A DNA stretch of 64,000 bases from Neurospora crassa OR74A (taxonomy: Eukaryota; Ascomycota; Sordariomycetes; Sordariales; Sordariaceae). Of this stretch, positions 13,171-26,100 are shown one piece after another (position 1 is the first letter of the stretch; each line of letters opens with the position of its first letter). The stretch is taken from NCBI RefSeq assembly GCF_000182925.2, contig NC_026505.1:4712001-4776000 (forward strand), in the 5' to 3' direction. A program made the position numbers and the translations under genes. The notes below the pieces were generated by a model. It searched no databases. It was not told the origin of the DNA and worked only from the letters and a program-made list of their open reading frames with translations.

Positions 13171-16100
13171 TTATTTAATGGAGACAGCCCCGTGACGGCT
13201 TCTGTACAGCTTCTGCACCAGTTTTTCCCGGCTTGGCGTATGGCTTGGCAGGGTCTTGGCAAGGGTAAGGGTGTTTTGGATGGCTGCTCGGTGGAAGGAC
13301 CCGAAATCGAATTGCTTAAACAAACACAAACACAAACTGCAGCATTTCGGGACTCGGAAAAGTTGCAAACTTTGCTTTCTCTTTAAGCAAACAGATCCAT
13401 CATATCCCCAGGAGCATCAAGATAACCCGGTCAAGCCGAATTTGAAATCGATTCGTGATTTGCATCATAGCCCAGCCCTTTTCCAGGCATCAAGATTTGT
13501 GGTTATGTTCTTTTGGCGATGGATGCAAGATTCAGAATGACAAGATCACAAAGGTACTTCGTACAGCGTATGCCATGCTTCGGGGCTAAGCGACCATGAT
13601 GATGGGCGTAGGCGTGGGCGTGAGAACGGCGGAGAGTGCGGACGAAAGCTGGAGAACGGGTTAGTCAGCGACACACAAGCTGGCACGACATGCCGTATAA
13701 TCTCTCGAAATGGACTTCAGGTAATCACTTTCTACGCAGACATAAGCAGGGTTCAACTATACTGCTTCTTTTCGCTTTCAACCCTACCTACTCATGCCTT
13801 CGTAAAAACTGATTACCCGAAAGTCAATTTCGAGAGACTGTACGGTACTTTCGCTTGAGCGCATCCCTTTTCGAATGGCACAATTTACAAAGAACACTAG
13901 GATTCACGGTCAGCAACTAGTCAGTGTTGTAGTCTCGCTTGATGATGGTGATGAATAATTTGTTGTGCAGATGCAGGTTGCAGGTCTGTTGGCTGGTGTC
14001 TTGGAAATGCCACTATTCAGATAGGCTATTTTTGATATGTCACTGTTAGTGCTCTTCATCAACGAATCCAAGCCATACCTTACTCGACCGATGAAGATTG
14101 CATCACAAACTCACAACATCGCTTGGGCCGTTTGTGCTGGACAGATAGAGTAGACCGCACTTGACTGTGTTCATATCGTCAGTAATTACTGAGGTGGCGG
14201 TTATGTGATGTGTGCGGGCTCCAGGTACTCCGCAAGTTCACAGCTACTATAGACTTCGAGCATCATCGAGTTTTCTTCCAGATTCTTCCACACTTCTTTC
14301 CTCGACGTGTCGAATAGAGAACCTACAAGTACCTTCGGACTACGTTGCCATTTCAATTTATGCATAGTATAGTCTAGGCTTGGGTGCCAACCTTGGTGAA
14401 TGTCGTTGAGTTGGACCATTGTCAAAGTTTTGTGTCAACGTAGCAAGGCGGAGCAACTATGAAGAGTAACACGTTACTCTGCCACTTGATGGCAGTATGA
14501 TGGCCATTTCTGTACAGTAAATGAGCTTGTTATTTACTGCACCATGTAGACCCTATGCGTGACTTGCTCTAGTATCTCCTCTGGTTCATCAACAGAACCA
14601 GAGTGAGATCTCTAGCCTACCCAAATCTGCCGCCCTCCTTTCCGCACTCATAGAACAAGGATCCAATTACCCTACGAGGCCATCATCCACTTGCCATGTT
14701 CACGATCCATCCAACATGACATTCATGTTCAACCACAGCCTCGAATCTTCCACGGAAAAAAACGGTGTGGTCTAATACCATTAAGAGAGTAAGCAACATG
14801 ATTCACAGATAGCCACCATCGTCACATAGTTAGGCAGTAAAGTTTCAAGAGACGAGAGACCAGATACTCGGATACCCAAATATGTCAGTGTAAGGGCGCG
14901 CATCCAGACCAAGCCGGTTGCAGCCCCCGCGGCCGGGATCGGGAACACGAGGCTGTCATAGGGCTGAGGGACCCGTGGGACCCGTCTCTGCATGACATCT
15001 ACCCTTTGAACCACTTGGCCGGGGTCAGGAACGACAACTACTTCGACACCATCAGCAACTGCTCCCATAGAAGACAAGGGGGGCGAATCCGACTTAGCGG
15101 TCTGCATTCGGCATGACTGAACTTTACCTACATCATGACTCCCTCGTGTTCGGGTATGCCTACTCTATGAGACAGAGAGGACGGACATATCCGGACGGCG
15201 GACGTGGCTGACTGTTCTCAAGCATGTGTAGATGCCGCTTATGTCTGAGGTATATGACGATGACACGGAGAAATGGAGATGATTTTTCGTATGGCTGAGG
15301 GCGGCTTCTTTTTGTTACCAGCCAGCCAACCCGCGCGGCGTTGAAGGCAAGTGATGAGTGAGTGTTACTCGATCCCCTTCATTGCTCGGTCTTCGGGAAG
15401 TTTATCGAGCGCGGGAGCCCTTGCTAGCACCGCACCAGTAAAAATGGAGTAGAATGCAACAGCCCCCAAGGAAAAGAAGGTTTAAGCCAGGCAGCGACGT
15501 TTCAAACTTTGAAAAATCGGGATCGAATATCCTGCGTTGGTGAGCTCAATGTCCGCCAGTTCGCCATGACTGCCAAATTGGAATCCGAAAATGAGCCATG
15601 ACATCATCTCAGTTGTCGAGACATGCGCGCGCCAAGCACCTAGGTCGTTACTATGTAGATACCTCTAGGTAGTGAAGTTGTTGGGTGGGCGATTAGTTCA
15701 GTAATCATTTAATCGTTCACTTGATCGTGGCCTGAGATGGATTTGGATGGCTGCTTGGGGCTAAAGATGTGAAGCTGAATAATGATTACCCTATTGTCAT
15801 TTAGCTGACACTTTTCGGGGATGCAAGCCCAGGCGTAGCGAGGGGACACCGTGACGGGCAAACAGTCCCTGAAGTGTGTGTGCTACGAGGTGTCGTGTAT
15901 AATGGTTGCTACCTGTACTAACATTCGCTTAAGAGGAGCATCGCTAGAGGTAACACTAAAAGGGGCCAACCTCACGTCTGGGTATCAAGTGGAATGTTAC
16001 CACAACAACACACATACATGCCTTACCACTGCATACATATGTTCTGCTATAGTTCCCACAGCACTTCGTTACATGCCTACACATAATCAGCTTCAACCTC

Positions 16101-16903
16101 ATTGATTCATGTTCAAATTTCGCTCTTTTGCTCCTTCCTCAACCACTTCCTCGTCAATTCGTCCTGACGGTGTTGAACACGAGGGGAAATGACTAAAGCT
16201 AGTGGCGTTCGGATGGCTTTAACCCTCTCTTTGTTGCAACTTCTTGTTTTGACGCACAGTTTCCTTCAATCGCATAGCCCGAGTGCGGTTTCCCTGGACA
16301 AAGTTCAGCCCCCAAACTACAATGGGCAATGGCTACCAGCAAACAAACCAATCCAACAAGCTGAGTGGTTCTTCCAGGGGGTTGCTCGCCAGTCGTTGAT
16401 GCCTTTGCTGCCGTGTTTAGGGCATGTGAGCCATCATGGTGTCGTCCCAGCGACCAAACGAATTTAAGTAACAAACTCCTTCCGTGAGACGGGTCTCGCT
16501 ATGTGTCATTTGCGCCTGAACTTGTCTTGATGATACCGGTCGGCAAAGGGTTTGGAGAGTCCTCGTACAACTCGTTTTGAGGGGAATAAAAAAAGAATAA
16601 AAAGATAAATGCTCAAGACAAGCTGCTCACCGAAAGCGATTAGCTTCCACAGCTGAGCTGAATCATTAGACACGTCTCGCCGGCTCGTTCACCGAAAATC
16701 CATCCTCCCGGCTTCATTTCCATTTCTAGCTACGTGTTAGCAACATTCGTTAACTCACCAGCCATCCCGCTTGCCGCTTGCCGCGCTGCCACTTCAAAGT
16801 CTCTTTGTTATTCGGAGGGAATCCGAATTGGGTTACAATCTCAGAACAAAGAGACCTACATCTCACTAACAGTTCGTTCTATGCTAATCTGAAACAGTTG
16901 AAG
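13171..16903. promoter_or_regulatory. 3.7 kb gene-free region with hairpin
   Basis: The gap separates the divergent zinc-cluster and ZUP1 genes. Open frames are short and unconvincing (longest about 108 codons). It contains the imperfect palindrome at 13692-13846 and two copies of the CTAGAGGTA motif (15659-15668 and 15944-15952). Otherwise it looks like ordinary unique intergenic DNA, possibly with unannotated non-coding transcripts. Confidence 0.5.
13692..13846. repeat. Long imperfect inverted repeat (hairpin)
   Basis: The left arm, starting GCCGTATAATCTCTCG at 13692, matches the reverse complement of the right arm (ACCGTACAGTCTCTCG, read from 13846) over about 65-70 bases per arm, with only a short loop near 13760-13772. 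Both arms share TCTCTCGAAAT, GACTT, GGTAATCA, TACG and a GGGTT block near the loop. Most differences are transitions. An RNA copy would fold into a stem of about 70 pairs with mismatches and G-U pairs. It may be a small-RNA precursor, a decayed foldback element, or a cis element; the sequence alone does not decide. Confidence 0.8.
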
Positions 16904-18927
16904 ATGGGAGCCTCAGAGGAAAACAAAGGCGGCATGGTTTGTCCCTTTTGCAACTGGGAATCGACAACGACGGACGAATACGCCATCATGCTAGTGTGTT
17001 TCCCCTTCCGGGCCGCATTGTTTGGGGGTGAGCCCGTTAACTGATTGACTTCAACGCTAGCACTTGGAGACAAACCATGCCGAGGGAGAATCTCCCTTTG
17101 TCGTCGCTGATAAGCCTGCAGAGGCCAAGGGCGGTCACATTCCTGAAAAAGAAGAAGACCCTCATTATATCGAATGTCCGGCAAAAGACTGCGGGGAAGT
17201 CCTGCTCGCAGCCGACCTGGGCTATCACCTAGAACTCCATGCCGCAGAGCAAGGTGGCAGCGCTTCTTCCGAAACTGAGACTGGCAGTCCCATCATCACC
17301 CCTTCCGCTCCATCTCCATCCCCAAAAGTTCAGTCTCCGCCGGCAAGGAGGCCAACAACGTCGACACGCACTCCTCCCTCCCATTCTTCAAGCTCTTCAC
17401 CTAGACCTAGTACTACTTCTTCTTCTTCGAAAGCCCACCGCGGCGAGACTGAAGGTCACCGCCGTGGGGAGCGCAAGGACGACCATCACAGCGACAGGAA
17501 TAGAGACAGTAACAAGAGCAAATCGATATGGCGGGCCTTTTTCGGAATTCATCACCCCCGTCGCTCCTCTGATGCGCCCTCGATGTCTCCAAAGCCTCCA
17601 AAGAAGCGCCATAAAGAGAAGGTATCGGAACGACTGGCTGAACGAGCCTCGGAGGGAACTGCCAAAGTTATGCGAGGAACCCGACTTGGTGTACGTCTTC
17701 AATTGTTTAGCGGGAACTGTCAGTGGTGAAGCGTTGAACTAAAGCCGTATATACAGAAAGCGCAGCTCGGCAAGTACGCACACGAGGAGCAGATGCCAGA
17801 TTGGCTTGTCAAGCACCTGGAGAAGGGACTTTATGTGAAAGCTGAAGGTAGTTCACAAACTGGATAATGGAGGGGATTTTTCATGAGCATCGCTAACTAA
17901 TAATCAAGGCATTATTCCGGTCTTGGCACAGCTGTTCGAGCAATGTTCTTCCACAAGACATGCCTTTTTGTGTCACCCGAGCACAAATCATGTGTCGAAA
18001 CTTAAGAGAGAAGGTCAGTTTTGCCCCGTTCCGAAATTGAGGAGTTATGTCATCTAACAAACATGTGAAGGCGGTTTCTGTGGTTATCGCAATATCCAAA
18101 TGTTGTCTTCGTACATCATCGGTACCAAATACCCAGGCTACCAACATTTCTGCGAGGGGATCCCCACGATCTTTAATATCCAAGAAATGATCGAAACTGC
18201 ATGGGACCACGGGATCAACGCTCAAGGAAGGGTTGAAACAGGCGGCATCCGCGGTACCAGAAAGTACATTGGGACGCCTGAGGCGATGGCCATGTTCCGA
18301 TTGTTGCAAATTCCGTGCGCAAGCCCTTCATATCCATCTATTCACCTCATCTCTCTCTCTCTCTCCCTCTATCTTCTGCCTCCAGCACAGGAAACTGACA
18401 CCCACCCCCTTCTTCTAGTTTCGACGTCCAAGCCTTCAAAAACCCCGAGCCCGGCCACTCCGAAAAAGACCTACTAGACATGGTCGAGCGGTACTTCCAA
18501 ACGGGCATCTCTGTCCCCGAAGATACAGCTCTTACCACTCAGCAGATTAAGAAGGTCTGGCAGACGGACCTACCGCCAATATACTTCCAGCACGCGGGCC
18601 ACTCGATGACGATCATCGGGCTGGAGTACGATAAGTCGGATGCGCGGAACCTGATTGTTTTCGACCCCATGTTTCACGATGCGTCGAATATCACTAAACA
18701 CGTCGGCCGGGATGTGCATGTCCACCATCACCTACACCCCCTTGCGGCGAACATGGCGCTTAATCCTTACCGACGCGGGAGTAAGTATCTGGGAAGGTTT
18801 AGGGAGTTTGAAGTCATTAGGTACGTGTGCTTCTCCAAGTCTGATGGGTTTGCATATAGTGGAAGTCCGGAAGCGGCTGGCTGATATGAAAAATAGGTTG
18901 AGGCCGCGTCCGGAGATGAATGCATAG
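16904..18927 (+). CDS. zup1: ZUP1/ZUFSP-type deubiquitinase (peptidase family C78)
   Basis: Cysteine peptidase related to human ZUP1, which cleaves K63-linked ubiquitin chains, and to S. pombe Mug105. Seven exons: 16904-16993, 17061-17690, 17757-17847, 17909-18013, 18071-18314, 18419-18820 and 18897-18927, giving 530 residues. Two N-terminal C2H2-like zinc fingers are visible (CPFC...HLETNH near residues 12-35, and CPAKDC...HLELH). A Ser/Pro-rich then basic linker follows (PSHSSSSSPRPSTTSSSS). The peptidase domain has Cys309 in GGFCGYRN, His448 in HAGHSM and Asp469 in VFDPMFHD, the expected triad. The last junction is the least sure: a 76-nt intron to GTTGAGG gives the tail LRPRPEMNA, while a 39-nt alternative seems too short. 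UFM1-specific peptidases are relatives, but the zinc fingers favour ZUP1. Confidence 0.88.
18349..18370. repeat. CT-rich tract in ZUP1 intron 5
   Basis: CT dinucleotide run inside the 104-nt intron 18315-18418, upstream of its CTTCTAG acceptor. It probably serves as part of the polypyrimidine tract or is a neutral microsatellite. Confidence 0.7.
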
Positions 18928-19244
18928 AACGCCATGCACGGACAAGACGGCTTCATATGGACACATAGGGACATGTCGTACATGGTGTGTTGCGATCTTC
19001 ATTCATATCGCTATCCATCCTCAACTTCGATATAGCGAACTGCAATTCTCTTGTTTTCTGGTACTGCATTTCAAGCGGCGTTTTTTTTTTTCTTTTCTTT
19101 ATTTTTCTGTTCCTGTTTCCAGATCGTTTTGGGTATCATGGCCTTGTGGCCACAGCTTTGTCTTTTCATCACAACGGCGCTGCTCTTGTTTCGTCTTTCA
19201 GGAATATTGCTGTTTTAATTTGTTCCTCACTTGAGAAAAAATAT
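18928..19244. other. Convergent intergenic region, ZUP1/HAM1
   Basis: 317 bases between two stop codons, with a T-rich run near 19080-19110. It should consist of two 3' UTRs. No gene or element is visible. Confidence 0.6.
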
Positions 19245-20236
<992 letters not shown>

Positions 20237-20768
20237 TTTGACGGTGTTTTCTGACCTGGTGGTAAGGTTAAGTTGTGAAAGTCAGAGAGTGAGACCTAAG
20301 GAGGGAGAGTATGGATAAGTACAGCACCTCTTCGGAGTAAGAGTCAGGCCGGTGATCGTTTGGTCCGTTATCGATGTTACACAGTGATGGTCGTAAAATA
20401 CAGTTTTGGAAAAATACGAGGTGCTGGGGTAGCAGGCAAAACGTGAATGAAATCCTCGTTTGTTGCATTTGTATCATTTGGTGGGGGCGAGTCTCCAGGT
20501 GACGACCAGCAATGGAAACAATGCAAAACCAAACAAAGTAATCACTGGAAACAATGGAAAGACTCTTTCTGATTCATATGCGTTTTTGTGAGTTTTCGTG
20601 AACCTTACGTAGATTACGCCGCTTTTACACCTCCTTTTTGTATATACTGCCGCCCTATTCTTGCAAAAAGATCACATCGAATCCGGGTATCAAGACCACT
20701 TTTCCCTTTTTTACATTGCCCCCATTGCCATTACTCATCTTTTCTACCCCGAAACTCAACATCAGCCC
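20237..20768. promoter_or_regulatory. Intergenic region between HAM1 and FAP7
   Basis: 532 bases holding the HAM1 promoter and leader and the 3' UTR of FAP7, both on the minus strand. No repeat or RNA gene is seen. Confidence 0.5.
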
Positions 20769-21591
20769 TTATGCAGAGCTGTTGTTCTCCTTCCACTGCT
20801 TAAACCAAGCCTCGATCCGATCCACGTTTTCATCCATCTGCTCGGCATCGTTGCTCTGCAACTCGACAACAATCTCCTCGTCGTATGAGTCGCGGGCCTC
20901 CTGCAAGAGAACCTCCATGATCTCCGAGTCGAGGTTTTCCTGAAGCTTGAGCTCGGGGTATTTTCTGTGTGCGTGTGTCAGTTTATGCTTTACGCATCGA
21001 TCTGTGGTAAAAGCAAATCAAGTACTAACAAAGGAAAAGCAAAGGGCAAAAGGGGGGGGGGGGGGGGGGGGGAAAGGAAAGGGAAAGGAAAAAGTGAAAA
21101 AAAAATAAAAAAAAAATACAAACAAACATACCTCTCGGTCAACCGATCATACAACACTGAACTCTCAACTCTCAAAACCACCACCAAATCAATCCAGCTC
21201 TTGGGGAACAAGTCGCAAGCGTGCCAGTCTATTATGCAACCGCCCTGCTTGACTTCGTCTTCAATGGCGTCGAGGAGCTTTTGATTTTTTTTCGAATTAC
21301 GGTCGCACAGTCAGCCCCTTGATTCTTCTTCTTGCGCACACGATCAAATAATTTCCCTTTGCCCCCCCCACCCCAATGGAGAAGAAGAACTGGAGAAGAG
21401 CTCACCTTATCCTCATCAACGATCCAACTCTGGTACTCCTCATCCCACCCCTCATGGCACTCCTTGGATTTGACCACGTCGTTGACGGACAGGTGCTTGA
21501 GCCCCGTGCGCTCGGCCAGGAGCTCGCAGTGGGAGGTCTTGCCGACGCCGGGAGTACCGGTGATGATGATATTGGGGAGTGTGCGAGACAT
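20769..21591 (-). CDS. FAP7: Adenylate kinase 6-like NTPase FAP7
   Basis: Homologue of yeast Fap7/human AK6, an atypical adenylate kinase/ATPase that binds Rps14 and is needed for 20S pre-rRNA cleavage in 40S maturation. Three exons on the minus strand, 21406-21591, 21132-21277 and 20769-20964, encode 175 residues, typical of the family. The P-loop GTPGVGKT lies at residues 12-19, followed by LKHLSVNDVVK. IIDWHACDLFP and VLRVESSVLYDRLTERKY form the AMP-side and lid regions. An acidic C terminus contains EEIVVELQSNDAEQMDENV. Intron 2 is 167 nt and holds a run of 21 G on the plus strand. The start ATG is the only one before the P-loop. Confidence 0.95.
21052..21072. repeat. G21 homopolymer in FAP7 intron 2
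   Basis: Twenty-one consecutive G on the plus strand, followed by A/G-rich sequence and an A run. It lies inside the 167-nt second intron of FAP7, so the pre-mRNA carries C21. Such a run can form G-quadruplex DNA and is prone to length change. Confidence 0.9.
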
Positions 21592-23131
21592 TGTGATTTT
21601 TTTTTTTGTCTGCTTTGTTTGTCTCTCTGTCTTTTTCTTCTTCTTTTTTGGTCAGTCTCGACATCTGTTCATTTTCGGTAATCCGGACTGTTATATATAC
21701 GCACCGGTGCTGAGATGTGAGTTGCGTGAGATCAAGTTTATGGATGTGTGTGTGTGTGTGTATGTGTAGATGTGGGTGTATATGAGTTCGAGACCAGGCT
21801 TAATGATCTTTCTCACCACTATCTTTTGGTGTAATAACTTTGAAAATATAGTGGGGTCCTTTATCGAGGCTTCAGTCCAGTGTTTCGTTTTCTCGAACGG
21901 CGGATAGTGATGGACAAGTGACGAGGGGGCCAGACTCGCGGCATGCAACTGCAAGATTTTTTTTTTCTGGGCCGTCTCAACCATGTGCGAATTAACATGT
22001 AGTGGCACTGCTCTCTGCTACTGTCAACCACCCTGCTTTATTGCATATTGCTGAATACGTATACTCCACCACGTAAACATTTCATAATTGTCAAAGAGAG
22101 GAGAAGAAGAGGCAGACAGAAAATGGATTACAGGCATTTAATAACATGTCGACTGTATAGATAGTAGGTACTGGATATATCTTGCAGCAGCCTATTCACA
22201 TGATATGCACTTAAGCGGCCCTCTGTCTCCATCCTCTTCATTTCACTCTCTCTTAGCACATTGGACTTTTCTTGCCTTTTCTCTCCGAGCTTCGTTCCGT
22301 GATTGCTTCATGCTTCGTCTTGTAAGCTTGAATAACCTGGAATAAAGCGTGTAATGCCTGCCATTTGCCGGGAACTCTACGGAAAGAAGCATATGTCTCT
22401 CACAAAATAGATGGAATGATATGATTTGAATAGAAAGTAAAAACATCGGCCGATGATGAAAAGTTGAAACAAAGTTAAAGAAGTGAAATGGAATGAGTTA
22501 GAAAAAGAAACCGTGAAATTGGAAGGTGAATTCTCCGTTGTTCTCTCTCTCTCCAGCAAAAAGCCCAAAGCAAATCACCCGAATCCTGATTTGCACGCCG
22601 TGAGCCTTCCTTCCATTTTCCTCTACTATATCCGGCAAACTGTTGATTCACGGCTCGAACCCACCCAGCCATTCCATGAAACTATCCTGCCCTTTCTGCC
22701 TGCCTCTTTGCCTGCCCGCTTGTCTCGCTCCCTGTCATTCCCCTTATCCTTTTTCTTCTACTTCTTCTCTAACCTGGTTCCAAATGCAAAATACGCCCTG
22801 CTCTCTTTTTGTTTTTGTTTTTTTTGCAACACACAGCATACTCTACTACAGAAGCAACAATAACAACACTGATGAACAAGAAAAGGTTTGATTTTCTGTA
22901 TCAAACGAGTAATACTCAACCAGTTCCACTCCTGACCCTCATCTTCCTCGTACCGGTAGTGGTCCGCGGTGGCAGCGCAACAGAATCATCAATAGTGGAG
23001 TTACTGTTTGTCCTCCAGGGGTTGAGTATGGTAGAAGTCGGGCTCGGAATCAATGATAACGACAGTGACGGACGAGAGCGAGGTGGTGGTAGTGGTAGAG
23101 GTAAAGGTGATGATGGTTGCGGGGGTGCAAC
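21592..23131. promoter_or_regulatory. Intergenic region between FAP7 and myosin V
   Basis: 1.5 kb with the FAP7 promoter on one side and the myosin 3' UTR on the other. A TG run at 21745-21760 and T-rich stretches are present. Open frames are low-complexity and no gene is supported. Confidence 0.5.
21745..21760. repeat. (TG)8 microsatellite
   Basis: TG dinucleotide run about 155 bases upstream of the FAP7 start, followed by further TG-rich sequence. Likely a neutral microsatellite in the promoter. Confidence 0.8.
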
Positions 23132-26100
23132 CTAGGCACTCGCTTCCACAATCTCTTGCCCTTCATCCACCTCTGCCAAGTCGTTCATGCTTTGTGTGTC
23201 ATAATCCCCGTGCTGGTAGTCGCCCGCCTGAGAGCCGAACTCCATCTTCTCTTGTTGCGCAATTGCTTGTTGAGATACAATCTCGGCAAGACGCTTCAAA
23301 CGAGGGGTTTGCAACCCTGTGGTTTCTCGGTCAGTTATGCATTCGCGTTATCCAAAAAGTCTGATCGAACTCACAGGATGGTGTATAAGTCTCCAGCGCT
23401 GTGATCACTCTGGGCTCGGCTATCTCGTACGGGCCACTGTCGTCCATATCGACAGCCTGCAGTAAGAGGACGTCGCTCTTTTCGCTGACGCGAGATGCCA
23501 CGGCCTTCATGATCTCGCCGTTAATAGGTTGCTCGTAGTCGGCGACCAGGTACTGGTTGAGCAGCTTCTGAATCTGGTTAGGGGATAGCCTACGAATGAA
23601 AGTCAGTATGATTGGTGCGTAACTTGTCGGGACAAGGAAATATACTCACATCCAGCAAATGTCTTGGATGATCTCGATATCATTAAGGGTTGCCTTCTTG
23701 AGTTGCAAAAGCTTTGTGGCTTGCTGTTGAATGGTTAGCACCTAATGCATCATGAAACGTTCACTTGACGATACTGACCATGAGATGCTCAAGCTGGAGC
23801 GTGCCCTCAGGCATGTCGTGGCTCTTGCACCACTCTTCGATACGAGTGATGTTGTAGTTGATCTGCAGGCCACGCTTCCACGAGAGGAAGTTACGGCGCA
23901 TGAGCAAATCGTTGAATGCAGTGACGCCAACGAGCCGGAGCAGCTCGGTGATAGTCTGCGTGATGATCGAGTCCTCGAGGTAGTAGGCCTTCATGGCACG
24001 GTAGACATTGTTGAGGAGGGACAACAGGTTGTCCATGCTATAGGCCGGCGCCGTGTTAGACTGCAGCAGCTTGCCAAGGAACCTGTTGTTTTCGTTCGTG
24101 ACGAAGCCGGGTAGGGACTGCGACTCGATGATGGCCGGAATGATCATCTTGAAAAGCTTCTTCTTGAGAACCTTCATCCAGGTATGATAGATGTTGAACT
24201 CCAAGCTTTCCAAGTCATGCTTGACAATCTCGAGGAGGCGGTCATACTCGTAATTGTCCGTCTTCTGAGCCTCGTACCAATCCTCCGCAAGGAAGACAAA
24301 CGAGAGCATTTCATGGACGTTGGAAAGCCAGAAGGCACCGGGGTTGATGGCCTCTTCGCCATCGTGCTGCATCACCTCCTGTTGGATGGACTGCATGACG
24401 TTGGCCAGGAAGCGTTCTGACTCCTTAACGAAGCCATTGTTCCACATCTCGGACGTTACTAGGTTGATGAGGTAAGCAGGGAAGAGCACCTCCTTGTCGG
24501 AAGGTGGCGGATTGGTGGAAGGGGAGGGGATCTTGAGGTTACGGATGAGGCCCATGGTAACCTCTTCATTGAGAGCATCTTCATCGGCGAGAAGACCTTC
24601 AAGTTCAAGCTCGATGCTATCGACACCAGGAACGAAGGTTGAGCCGGAAAGTGTTGTTTGGCGGTTCAGACCAGGGACAGCCATGGAAACGGGCCGTGGG
24701 TTGTAGGCCATGCTGTACCGGTCCATCTCCCGTGGTTCGGCACCCGCACTACGCCGCTTAGGCTTCTTGGACGATACCAGGTTGATCAACCCAGTAGGAA
24801 CCTGAGGGGCAATACCATTGCCGTTCAGGATATCGCCGTTGATCGGTACTTGCCTCCTTGCTTGCTCGAGAGCCTCCTGCAGGTCAGCCAACTGCTGACG
24901 GAGCGAGTTCTTCTCAGCCTCTTGCCGTTGACTCTCGATACGAGCAGAGTCGAGCTCTACGCTGGTAGCGCGCAGGGACTCTCTGAGCTCGCGTTCCTCC
25001 TCCTGCATCCTCTTCACATTGGCCACAGACTCCTCGAAGCTTGCTTGAAGCTTCTTCATCTCGGCCTCCATCTGCTCCAAGCGAGCGGCGGCAATACCGG
25101 CCTGGTTGGCCTCGGCTTGCAGCTCCTTAGCGCGTGCCTCCAACTGGTTGTGACGATTCCTCCAGATCGCCACCTGTCCTTCGTAGTTCTCCACCTGAGT
25201 CTTCAGCTCCCTGTTCTGGTTCTTCATGGTACCCAGCGACTGTGTCAGTTCCACGACCTTGTTCTCCAGCTTGTATGAAATCTGCTTGAGATCCCGTGCC
25301 TCGGCACGGAGAGCCTTGTAATCCTTACGCGCCGTCTTACCACGCCACAAGCTCTGGACGATAGTAACTTTCCGGCGATAATCCCTCCAGGAGCGCAGCT
25401 GCTGCCTCGACCGCCAATTCCGCTGGATGATGAGCACCGCATTTCCGACCCGCTCCTCCATAATCTTCTTGCGCTTCATGTAGCCCTTGATGGCGGCTTG
25501 GGCACGAATGACGTCGTTCCTGACCTCAAGGAATTGCTTCCTGTCCTTGTAACCGCGCCAAACTCTCTGAATCGTGATTGCAGCCTTGGTAGTGCGGCGC
25601 TCCTGTGCTGAATTGCGAGCTTTGTTTGCTCTAATCAAGGCTTGGAAAGAGACAATGGCATTGCGAGCAGCAAGATACCTCTTACGGTAATACTTGGCCT
25701 TGAGGTTCTTCTGGATAAGAATCGCGCAGTCGTTGAGTCTGGTGGTGCGCAGATTTTCGAGGAAAGCGAGCATACCGGCTCTGAAGAAGATCTTGGTAAG
25801 ACCCAGCTGGTACTTGTCGAGACCCTTACCGGTGCTAGCGCCAAAGGCCTTGGTCAAGATGGCATTTGCCATCTCCCTAATCTCCGATGTCCACTGCGTC
25901 GATGGCACTAACATGTAGTACCGCAACGCGAATTCCTCGTACGTCCATCTTGTAGGGTAACCCGCACAACTAATGCGGACAGTTTCTAGTACACCGCAGG
26001 CGCGGAGCTGACTCAGGACCATGGGTCCTTCAAACTTCCAGGGTTCCTTCGCCTCGTTAGGCTTGATACAGCGGATGTAGTGAACATCGGTGCCGTTGAT

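Noticed and set aside
16904-18927. UFM1-specific protease
   Set aside because: The catalytic fold is shared, but the N-terminal zinc fingers and overall layout match ZUP1.
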